Assembly (NCBI GenBank): GCA_021154885.1
Contig: JAJKHS010000083.1
Location: 1 to 54,661, forward strand
Reading direction: 5' to 3'
DNA from: Thermoanaerobaculum sp.
Lineage (GTDB): Bacteria; Acidobacteriota; Thermoanaerobaculia; Multivoradales; UBA5704
Length of the DNA: 54,661 bases
The translations under genes and the position numbers were made by a program. Shown one piece after another: positions 24,727-32,178 of this stretch (its first letter is position 1; each line of letters starts with the position of its first letter). The notes beneath the pieces were generated by a model that worked only from the letters and a program-made list of their open reading frames with translations, searched no databases and was not told where the DNA came from.

Positions 24727-27318
24727 GTGACCAGGCAGCTCGTCCTCCTGCGCATCGCCGCGCTGCCTTTCGAGACGCTGGCGCCCCTGGCGGCCACGGA
24801 GGCCTTGGCGCGCCTCGCCGCCGCCCGGGAGCTCGAGCACCGTCTCGACGCCGAGGTGACGCGGCTCACCGACGATCTCCATGGCGTGGCGGGCGAGCCG
24901 CCCGGCGAGGGGGACCCGCGGGACCCCGAGGCCGCCCGCACCCGGCTGGCCATCATCACCCTGCGCCGCTCCCTCCACAACCGCCGGCGGGTCTCGCCGG
25001 CGCAGCTCGACGCCCTGCGCGACATCCTGCCGGCGGAGCTGTTCGCCGGGATCGGGGGTCACCTCGCCCGCCGCGCCGAGCTCGCCACCCTCCAGGCAGA
25101 CTTCGCCCGCGCCTACCGCGCCGACCTGCTGCGCGCCCGCCGCGCCCTGCTCGCCCTCGCCGGCCGCCCCGTGTTCAAGGAGGGGATGCGGCTGGTCAGC
25201 CGAGCTCTGCTCGACCGGCTCCAGGCCATGGCGGGGAAAGACCCCGGACGCTGGCGTCACGACGAGCGCCACGCCGCGGCCAAGCTCGCCGCCTACGCCG
25301 CCCGCTTCGCCTCCAAGACGAGCCCCAACTCGGTCTTCTGTGCCACGGCCCTGGCGTGGCTCCACGGCCACGAGGCCAGGGTCACGGGCGAGAACCGGCC
25401 GGCCAAGGTCGATGTCCTCCTCTCCGTGGCCGAAGCGCGCAAGGTCTCGGCCTGCCTGGGGGCCGACCGCGCCGCCTGGCCCGCCATCGTGCCGCGCCTC
25501 AACCCCACCCTGCGCCGCGAGGACGGAAGCTGGACCTTCTGGCGTCCCATCACCCCCCGCCGCGAGACCGACCTCGAGGTCCTCTCGCGCACCAAGGCGC
25601 AGCCGATTCTCAACCTTTTCCATGAAGAGGCCGCGAAGGGGCTCCTCACCCTCCCGGCCCTGCTCGCCGCCGTCGCCGAGCGCTACGAGATCGACGTCGA
25701 GGAGCTGACCCCCTTCTTCGAGCAACTGGTGGACAAGGGGTTCCTGATCGCCGAGATCGAGCCGCCCTACAACGCCCGCCGCCCCCTGGCCTTCGTGGCC
25801 GAGCGGATGCGCGCCGCCGGCATCGGCGACTGCGACGCCCCGTGGCTCACGGAGATCGAGGCGATCGAGCGGGACGTCGAAGCCCTCTCCAGCCTGACGC
25901 CGGAGGAGCGTATCCAAGATATGGATCGCGTCGAGACGCGCCTCGCGGCCCTCCCCCACGTCCAGCCCCTGAAAGGGGACGTCCTGTTCCGAGTGGACAC
26001 GGCCTCGGGCCTCGAGGTCACCGTGCCGGAGCGCGTCCGCGCCGACCTGGAGGTCCCGCTGCGCCGCTATATCCGGCTCTTCGCGGCCCTCTACCCCGAG
26101 CTGGCCTTCCGCCAGGCCTATGCGGGACGCTTTCTCTCGCGCTTCCCCGCCGATACCGACGTCCCCCTGCTCGACCTCTATCACGGTCTCTTCGAGCCCG
26201 AAGCGCAGGAGCGCCCCGACTCCTTCCCCCAGGCGCCGCCCGGCGAGGACGAAGCCGCCGCCGTGCTCAACCGGACGCGGGACCTCTTCGCCGCCCGCGC
26301 CCGGGCCGCGCTCACCGCCGGGGAGGAGGAGGTCGAGCTGACCGGGGAGGACTGGGAAGCCCTCGTGGGCGGCCTTCCGGAGCCCACCTGGTCGGCGGGG
26401 GCCCTCTTCCAGATCGCGGCCCGGGACGCGGGGGAGATCGCGGCCGGCCGCTACCGCATGACTTTGAACGCCCTCTTCGGACCCGGCATCGCCCTCTCCC
26501 GCTTCGCCCATCTCCTCGGTGGCCCTGAGCCAGACAACCCGGACAACCCTGTCACCCGCGAGGTGGCGCGGAGCTGGCAGCCGGTGGCGCGGGAAGGGGC
26601 GATCTTTGCCGAGGTCACCTACAACCACTTCGGCCGTAGCGCCAACGCCGGCCTGCGGCCAACCCTCTTCCGCCATGAGATCGAGCTGCTGGGCGAACGC
26701 GCCAATCCCGACGCCGAGGTGATTCCCCTGACCGAGCTGACCGTGCGCTGGGACGAGACGGCCGGCCGCTTCATGCTGCGCTGGGCTGCCCGCGGCGTCG
26801 AGGTCGTACCGCTCATCACCAGCGGCGTGAGCCCGGAGGGGTTCGTCTCCTTCCTGGTCGAAATCGGCCGCCAGGGTCTCCAGCCCCTCGCCTGGTTCCC
26901 CGGCTTCGACGTCCCGGGGATCGCGCGCTGGCCCCGCTTCACGAGCGGCCACCTCGTCCTCTTCCGCCGCCGCTGGGTCTTCGCTCCGGGCGAAGCGCCG
27001 GAGCCGCCCGCAGAGGGCACTGACCCGGAAGCCGCCGGCGCTCAATTCTTCGCCCGGGCTCAAGCCTGGCGCCGCACCCACGCCCTCCCCCGCCACGTCT
27101 TCCTCCACACCCCCGCCGAGCCCAAGCCCTTCTACGCCGACCTCGACTCCCCCCTCGCCGTCGACCTCCTCCGCCGCGCCCTTTCCCCCTCGGAGGAAGG
27201 CGCTCCCCCTCCCACCCTCCACGTGACCGAGATGCTCCCGGGACCGGATGAGATGTGGATTGGGGACGAGCGCGGGCAGTATGCGGCGGAGCTCCTGCTG
27301 CACTTGAGTGGACCGTGA
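24727..27318 (+). CDS. split LanB: glutamylation-domain dehydratase (Lant_dehydr_N)
   Basis: 863 residues, GTG start. The diagnostic Lant_dehydr_N motif is AARFASKTSPNSVF (191-204), close to the R-x-x-x-KTSPxSxF signature. Further N-domain blocks (RPVFKEGMRLVSRALLDRL, AELAFRQAYAGRFLSRF, VTYNHFGRSANAGLRP) fit too. It would use glutamyl-tRNA to glutamylate Ser/Thr of the precursor core. With the separate elimination protein just upstream it forms a split dehydratase of the TbtB/TbtC or pinensin style. The length is normal for an N-part that lacks SpaB_C. It ends 10 bp from the convergent M24 gene. Confidence 0.9.
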   Translation: MTRQLVLLRIAALPFETLAPLAATEALARLAAARELEHRLDAEVTRLTDDLHGVAGEPPGEGDPRDPEAARTRLAIITLRRSLHNRRRVSPAQLDALRDILPAELFAGIGGHLARRAELATLQADFARAYRADLLRARRALLALAGRPVFKEGMRLVSRALLDRLQAMAGKDPGRWRHDERHAAAKLAAYAARFASKTSPNSVFCATALAWLHGHEARVTGENRPAKVDVLLSVAEARKVSACLGADRAAWPAIVPRLNPTLRREDGSWTFWRPITPRRETDLEVLSRTKAQPILNLFHEEAAKGLLTLPALLAAVAERYEIDVEELTPFFEQLVDKGFLIAEIEPPYNARRPLAFVAERMRAAGIGDCDAPWLTEIEAIERDVEALSSLTPEERIQDMDRVETRLAALPHVQPLKGDVLFRVDTASGLEVTVPERVRADLEVPLRRYIRLFAALYPELAFRQAYAGRFLSRFPADTDVPLLDLYHGLFEPEAQERPDSFPQAPPGEDEAAAVLNRTRDLFAARARAALTAGEEEVELTGEDWEALVGGLPEPTWSAGALFQIAARDAGEIAAGRYRMTLNALFGPGIALSRFAHLLGGPEPDNPDNPVTREVARSWQPVAREGAIFAEVTYNHFGRSANAGLRPTLFRHEIELLGERANPDAEVIPLTELTVRWDETAGRFMLRWAARGVEVVPLITSGVSPEGFVSFLVEIGRQGLQPLAWFPGFDVPGIARWPRFTSGHLVLFRRRWVFAPGEAPEPPAEGTDPEAAGAQFFARAQAWRRTHALPRHVFLHTPAEPKPFYADLDSPLAVDLLRRALSPSEEGAPPPTLHVTEMLPGPDEMWIGDERGQYAAELLLHLSGP

Positions 27319-27328
27319 AGCCTCGCCG

Positions 27329-28561
27329 TCACACCCACGCCCGGGGATCGAGATCGTAAGGCAAGGGTGTCAGGGTTTCGGGGCCGTCCCCGCCCAGGTG
27401 GACCATGTCCTCCAGGCGCACGGCCCAACCTTCTTCGGGCTCGTAGAGACCGGGCTCCAGAGTGAAGACGTCCCCCTCGCGCAGGACGCCTTCGGCACCC
27501 GTGGCCTTTTTGAAGGTGGGAAATTCGTGGAGGTCGAAGCCCACCCCGTGGCCCAGGTTGTGGACATAGCCCCGGGTGGTGGCGGGCGCCGAGATGGGGG
27601 TGGGATACCCCGCGGCCTCGAAGCGGGCGCAAACCCTCTCCTGAACGTCCCAGCCGCGGACTCCCGGCGCCGCGCGCAGGTGCGCCTCTTCGAGCGCCGC
27701 GCGCACCAGGGCGTGGCCGCGGCGCAGGGCCTCCGAGGGCTCGCCCACGCAGAAGGTGCGGGTGCAGTCCGCGAACAGCCGGAGGCGAGGGAACACGTCC
27801 ACCACCAGCGACTCGCCGGCCCGCAACACGCGGTCGGGCGTGCCGGTGCAGTGGGGGATCGCCCCCTCCTCCGCCGGCGTGACCAGGTTCCCCCGTGGCT
27901 GCTCCAGGCCGCTGCCGGCGAGCACCCGCGAGATCTCGGCGCGCACGCGGGCCACCTTCAGCCGCTCGCCCTCCAGCCACAGATCTCCGTTCTCGCCGGC
28001 GGTGGCCGCCGCCAGCAGCCGGGCCACGGCGCGAAAGGCATCGCCGGTGACCGCGGCCGCCGCTCGGAGGCCTTCCACCTCGGAGGGCTCCTTGCGCTTG
28101 CGCGCCGTGTAGACCAGGGCGTTGCCCGGCACCCAGGTCCACCCCTGGCCGCTCAGGGCCGCGCAGGCCGCCTGGATCACCCCAGCCTGGCCGTGCCCGG
28201 CGAGGGCGACGCGCCCGGGTGCCACGCCGCAGCGTTCGAGCGCCCGCCCCGCCACCTGGGCGAGGAAGTACGCCGGATCGGGCAGCTCGCTCGACCAGCG
28301 GGAGACGTCCAGGTCTTCAGGCGTGAGGAGGGCGAGCCCGGTGGCCGCCGCCTCCTCGCGCTCCATGGGGGTCAGGAAGCCGAGGCGCGGCTCGGTTCCC
28401 TGGGGAAGCCGGGGGAGCACCAGCAGGCACTCCCCCAGGTGGGCCGGAGCGGGCAGCAGGAATGCGAGGTCGGAGTCCTGGGACGACGGCGCCAGGACGA
28501 GCAACGCCTCGCAGCCGAGCTCTGCGAGCCCGGCGGACAGCGCAGCGAAGCGCGCCTTCAT
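27329..28561 (-). CDS. M24 family metallopeptidase (aminopeptidase P / prolidase-like)
   Basis: 410 residues. A creatinase-like N-domain is followed by a pita-bread M24 domain with the five metal ligands in order: Asp in LVVDVFPR, Asp in FADCTRTF, His in NLGHGVGFDLHE, Glu in TLEPGLY and Glu in VRLEDMV. It probably removes N-terminal residues before proline. It is convergent with the RiPP dehydratase and overlaps thioredoxin by 4 bp (ATGA), so it belongs to the housekeeping operon. Use as a RiPP leader-trimming enzyme cannot be excluded but has no support. Confidence 0.9.
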   Translation of the reverse strand: MKARFAALSAGLAELGCEALLVLAPSSQDSDLAFLLPAPAHLGECLLVLPRLPQGTEPRLGFLTPMEREEAAATGLALLTPEDLDVSRWSSELPDPAYFLAQVAGRALERCGVAPGRVALAGHGQAGVIQAACAALSGQGWTWVPGNALVYTARKRKEPSEVEGLRAAAAVTGDAFRAVARLLAAATAGENGDLWLEGERLKVARVRAEISRVLAGSGLEQPRGNLVTPAEEGAIPHCTGTPDRVLRAGESLVVDVFPRLRLFADCTRTFCVGEPSEALRRGHALVRAALEEAHLRAAPGVRGWDVQERVCARFEAAGYPTPISAPATTRGYVHNLGHGVGFDLHEFPTFKKATGAEGVLREGDVFTLEPGLYEPEEGWAVRLEDMVHLGGDGPETLTPLPYDLDPRAWV

Positions 28562-28911
28562 GCGGTGGCTTCAGTGGCTTCGCTGGTATGCCGCTCGATG
28601 AGCTCCTGAAACGCCGACTTGCCCCGCGCGCCCACCATCTGATCGGCGACCTGTCCGCCCTTGAACAGCAGGAACATGGGGATGCCCCGGACCCCGAAAT
28701 TGAAGGCGAGCTCCTGGTTCTCGTCGACGTTGACCTTGGCGATGCGCACCTTGTCGTGCATCTCGTCCGCCAGCTCGTCGAGCACCGGCGCCACGGCGCG
28801 GCAGGGGCCGCACCACGGCGCCCAGAAGTCGACCAGCACGGGCTTCTCGGACTTGAGGACCTCGGCCTCGAAGTTCCCCTGGTCGACCATCACGATCTTG
28901 TCATTGGCCAT
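28558..28911 (-). CDS. trxA: thioredoxin
   Basis: 117 residues with the redox motif WCGPC (Cys34, Cys37), the cis-Pro in VRGIPMFLLF and a normal thioredoxin fold length. A cytosolic dithiol reductase. It has no signal peptide. Its stop overlaps the start of the M24 peptidase, so both are made from one message. GAGAGGAAAGG precedes the start. Confidence 0.95.
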   Translation of the reverse strand: MANDKIVMVDQGNFEAEVLKSEKPVLVDFWAPWCGPCRAVAPVLDELADEMHDKVRIAKVNVDENQELAFNFGVRGIPMFLLFKGGQVADQMVGARGKSAFQELIERHTSEATEATA

Positions 28912-28961
28912 TTTGAACCTTTCCTCTCTCCGGAATCAGTCGACGGGCCGCGACCGCGACC

Positions 28962-29939
28962 CTATTCCCCTTCTAACGCGGCCGACGGCGCCTCTTGTTC
29001 CAGCCGCCGCCGAAAGAAGTAGTCCCGGGTGGCATCGACGTCGCGGCGGATCTGGGCCGAGAGGTCCATCACGTTGGGGAAGATGCGCTCCTCCCGCAGC
29101 CGCTTGTAGAACCCGAGCTCGATCTTCTGGCCGTAGACGTCGGCCTTGAAATCCAGGATGTGGCTCTCCACCACCCGCTGGTAGTTCTCGTAGACCGTCG
29201 GCCGGGTGCCGATGTTGGTGACGCAGTCGAAGGTCGCCGGATAACTCGGGAAGAACACCCGGCTGGCGTAAACGCCATCGGCCGGCAGCAGCTTGTTGTC
29301 GGTCATCAGGTTGATCGTCGGCCAGCCCAGCCGCTTCCCCATGCGGTCGCCGCGGGCGATGACGCCCGCGAGGGAGTAGGGCCGGCCCAGCATCTCCGCC
29401 GCCTCGATCACCTTGCCCTCGGAGACGGCGCGGCGGATGCGGGTGCTGGAGATCCGCTCCCCGGCGTAGACCACCTCCTCCACCCCGGCGGCGGTGAAGC
29501 CGAGATCCCTTCCCATCTCCTGCAGCAGCGTCAGGTCCCCCTCCCGCTTGTGGCCGAAGACGAAGCCCGAGCCGACGTAGATCTCCTTGAGGTCCAGCTT
29601 GTCGTGCAGGAGCTCGCGGACGAACGCCCGCGCCGAGACCCGCGACAGCTCCGGGGTGAAGCGGACCACCAGCATCACCGCGACCCCCGCCTCCTCCAGC
29701 AGCCGCTCCTTCTGCTTCGGCGTGGTCAGGGGGATGGGCGTCCGCTCGGGCGCGAGCACGGTCATGGGATGGGGATCGAAGGTCAACACCACCGCCGGTA
29801 CGCCCAGCTCCTCGGCCCGCGCCACCACCCGGTCGAGAATGGCGCGCTGGCCGCGGTGCACGCCGTCGAAGTTGCCGATGGTGCCCACGCCCCCGCGCGG
29901 CAGGTCACTGGCGTTGTACGCGTCCTGGAAGACGTGCAT
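28962..29939 (-). CDS. ribF: bifunctional riboflavin kinase / FAD synthetase
   Basis: 325 residues from ATG 29939 (MHVFQDAYNASDLPRGG). The FMN adenylyltransferase domain has IGNFDGVHRGQ and ISSTRIRRAVSEG. The riboflavin kinase domain has ARGDRMGKRLGWPTINL and NIGTRPTVYEN. It converts riboflavin to FMN and FAD. It lies 10 bp downstream of rimO, likely cotranscribed. Confidence 0.95.
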   Translation of the reverse strand: MHVFQDAYNASDLPRGGVGTIGNFDGVHRGQRAILDRVVARAEELGVPAVVLTFDPHPMTVLAPERTPIPLTTPKQKERLLEEAGVAVMLVVRFTPELSRVSARAFVRELLHDKLDLKEIYVGSGFVFGHKREGDLTLLQEMGRDLGFTAAGVEEVVYAGERISSTRIRRAVSEGKVIEAAEMLGRPYSLAGVIARGDRMGKRLGWPTINLMTDNKLLPADGVYASRVFFPSYPATFDCVTNIGTRPTVYENYQRVVESHILDFKADVYGQKIELGFYKRLREERIFPNVMDLSAQIRRDVDATRDYFFRRRLEQEAPSAALEGE

Positions 29940-29949
29940 GGGAAAAGGA

Positions 29950-31383
29950 TCAGACGAGAACGGCTTCAGAGACTTCGGCGATACCGGCCATGCCTGCGAC
30001 ATCGGCGACAACCACCCGCTCCGCGTCCCGCGGCCGGGCGGCGCCCACGATATGCCCCACCAGGTCGTCCGCGAAGGCTTCGGTGATCTCCACCTCGACG
30101 AGGGTCCCCGCCGGCGCCGAGCCGTCGTTGAGCAGCACGCGGCCGTCGATCTGCGGGGCCATGCCGTAGTGACGTCCCTGAAGGAGGTGCTCGGACTCCT
30201 CGCAGGCGCCCTCCACCAGCACGGTCAGCCGCTCCCCCACCAGTCGCCGCCGTTGCGCGAGGGCGATGGGCTTCTGCGCTTCCAGGAGCTGGCGCAGCCT
30301 TCGCCGCTGGGTGTTGCGGGGCACCCGGCCTTTGAGATCGGCGCCGGGCGTCCCCTCCTCGGGACTGTAGGCAAAGGCGCCCAGATGGTCGAAGCGGGCC
30401 TCGCCGATGAACGCCAGGAGATCCTGGAACTGCTCCTCCGTCTCGCCCGGGAAGCCGACGATGAAGGTGGAGCGCAGGAAGATGTCCGGCGCCAGCTCCC
30501 GGGCCCGTTCGAGGAGGCGCAGGTAGCGCTTCGCATCGCCGCCCCGCCGCATGGCCGTCAGGACGTCGCCGTGGCTGTGCTGGAGGGGCATGTCGAGATA
30601 GGAGCAGAAGCGCTCCTCGGTCCCCATCAGCCGTAGCAGGTCCTCGTCCAGGGTGGTGGGATAGGCGTAGAGGAAACGGATCCAGGGGATCGACGTCTCG
30701 GCGAGCAGGGCCTCCACCAGCCGCACCAGGCCGTGGCGGCGCAGCCCTAAATCCTCGCCGTAGCGGGTGGTGTCCTGGGCGATGAGGTTGAGCTCGGCGA
30801 TACCCGTGGCTTCGAGCTGCTTCGCCTCCGCCACCAGGCTCTCGATCGTGCGGCTGCGGAACCGCCCGCGCCAGATGGGGATCGCGCAGAAGGTGCAGGG
30901 GTTGTTGCACCCCTCGGCGACCTTCAGATAGGCGTGCCCCTGGGTGGTGAGCAGGCGGGGCGCCGTGTGGTCGAACACCAGGTGGGACGGCGCCGGCAGC
31001 GGCGGTCCGCCGCCGAGCTGCACCACGTCGCCCACGTCGCGGAGCTGATCGAGGCCCACGAAGCCGTCGATCTCGGGGATCTCCTTCGCGAGCTGGTCGC
31101 CGAAACGGTTCACCATGCAGCCGGCCACCAGCACCTTCCCGACGCCCCGGCCCTTGCGCCCCACGACCTCCAGGATGGTGTCGATCGACTCCTGCTGGGC
31201 CTCCTCGATGAAGGCGCAGGTGTTGACCACCACCGTATCGGCCGCATCGAGGTCGTTGACCACCTCATAGCCGCGGCGGGCCAGCTCGCCCAGCATGATC
31301 TCGCTGTCCACGAGGTTCTTCGGGCAGCCGAGGCTGATCATGCCCACACGGGGGCGCTGGCTGGGGTGGCCGGGTTCGGACAT
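29950..31383 (-). CDS. rimO: ribosomal protein uS12 methylthiotransferase RimO
   Basis: 477 residues from ATG 31383; the open frame further upstream reads through the GGGAC palindrome. The UPF0004 domain has Cys in SLGCPKNLVDSE, VNTCAF and AGCMV for the auxiliary cluster. The radical-SAM domain has EGCNNPCTFC, and a TRAM domain ends the protein. It adds a methylthio group to the Asp of ribosomal protein uS12. The SLGCPKN and FCAIPIWRG blocks point to RimO rather than MiaB. Confidence 0.94.
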   Translation of the reverse strand: MSEPGHPSQRPRVGMISLGCPKNLVDSEIMLGELARRGYEVVNDLDAADTVVVNTCAFIEEAQQESIDTILEVVGRKGRGVGKVLVAGCMVNRFGDQLAKEIPEIDGFVGLDQLRDVGDVVQLGGGPPLPAPSHLVFDHTAPRLLTTQGHAYLKVAEGCNNPCTFCAIPIWRGRFRSRTIESLVAEAKQLEATGIAELNLIAQDTTRYGEDLGLRRHGLVRLVEALLAETSIPWIRFLYAYPTTLDEDLLRLMGTEERFCSYLDMPLQHSHGDVLTAMRRGGDAKRYLRLLERARELAPDIFLRSTFIVGFPGETEEQFQDLLAFIGEARFDHLGAFAYSPEEGTPGADLKGRVPRNTQRRRLRQLLEAQKPIALAQRRRLVGERLTVLVEGACEESEHLLQGRHYGMAPQIDGRVLLNDGSAPAGTLVEVEITEAFADDLVGHIVGAARPRDAERVVVADVAGMAGIAEVSEAVLV

Positions 31384-31435
31384 AGGCGCGGAGTCTAACA
31401 GATCGGCCGGGAGGATGATTCCGCGGCCGGACCAT

Positions 31436-31536
31436 CCAGGGACAGCAGGGACTTCAGGGACGGCAGGGACGAAGAAAGCCCCGGCCTCGGCAGTGTTCTT
31501 CATCCCTGTTGTCCCTGGAGTCCCTGAAGTCCCTGG
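31436..31536. repeat. GGGAC 9-mer palindrome, copy 2
   Basis: Left arm 31436-31476 is built of AGGGACNNC units; the right arm 31496-31536 is its reverse complement with about six mismatches over 41 nt. The pattern is the same as at 16067, 37617 and 50268. It lies just upstream of rimO, so it is not simply a terminator. Confidence 0.8.
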
Positions 31537-31593
31537 CGAGCAGGCTCACAGCCTGGGTGACCCGTAGGATCATCCCCTCCCGCCGAGGATCTG

Positions 31594-31772
31594 ATGCCCC
31601 GCACCTTCAACACCGCCGGCCCAGAGCTGCTACGCAACTTCACCCATGCCGAAGTGGGCACGCTCTGCGCCCAGCACTCTGCGGACTCCGGACAGGCCTT
31701 ACAACTGAAGCCGTGGACCGCATCTTCGACCTCACCCGCGGGCAGCCGTGGCTGGTCAACGCCCTGGCTCAT
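31594..31772 (+). pseudogene. decayed AAA-type ATPase gene
   Basis: MPRTFNTAGP, the N-terminus typical of a family of stand-alone AAA-like ATPases (often near PD-(D/E)XK or toxin loci), is joined directly to an internal block ELLRNFTHAEVGTLCAQHSA. A frameshift then moves the reading to another frame, where TTEAVDRIFDLTRGQPWLVN continues the same family (QPWLVNALA block). So an internal deletion removed the P-loop part and at least one indel broke the frame. The rest of 31773-32178 shows only repeats and no supported gene. Confidence 0.65.
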
Positions 31773-31773
31773 C

Positions 31774-31812
31774 GTAGAGACGCCCACGGGGAACCCCGTG
31801 GGGCGTCTCTAC
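31774..31812. repeat. 18-bp near-perfect inverted repeat
   Basis: GTAGAGACGCCCACGGGG (31774-31791), a 2-nt AA loop, then CCCCGTGGGGCGTCTCTAC (31794-31812), complementary except for one bulged G. It sits at the point where the ATPase pseudogene loses similarity, so it may be an inserted palindromic element. Confidence 0.75.
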
Positions 31813-31888
31813 AATGCGGATTGCACGGGATCGCCCTTTTCGAGACACCCTCTGAGATCCGGTCCGTGGACGGGCTTCGAGGGACAGG

Positions 31889-31992
31889 GCGAGGCCCGCC
31901 CCGAGTTGGGAAAGACGCGGATCTGGGGAGATATCCCCCGAGTCGGGGGCGAGTCTCCCCCGAGCCGGGAGGCTCCTACCCCGAGTTGGACG
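31889..31992. repeat. degenerate ~21-bp tandem repeat
   Basis: CCGAG(T/C)(T/C)GG cores recur at 31901, 31938, 31960 and 31981, the last three spaced 22 and 21 bp, each preceded by a C-rich, GAG-containing half. It lies in the gene-free stretch between the ATPase pseudogene and the exporter. No coding role is evident. Confidence 0.45.
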
Positions 31993-32178
31993 GGCACCCG
32001 CCCAATTCGTTCGAGCGCTCCCCCGCCTGGGGAGAGGCGCCACCCCATCCGGGACGGAGTCGAGGGAGGACGACGAGGTTGGAAATCGTACAGGCCGGGG
32101 CCGGAGCGCGTGGCCGAGGCCCGGCCGCCCTTCCTGGAGTCTGCGGGCTCCCTGGGCTTCGACCCCGCTTCCAGGGCT

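Noticed and set aside
27329-28561. M24 peptidase as RiPP leader protease
   Set aside because: It is on the opposite strand and coupled to thioredoxin; such enzymes trim single N-terminal residues. No positive evidence.
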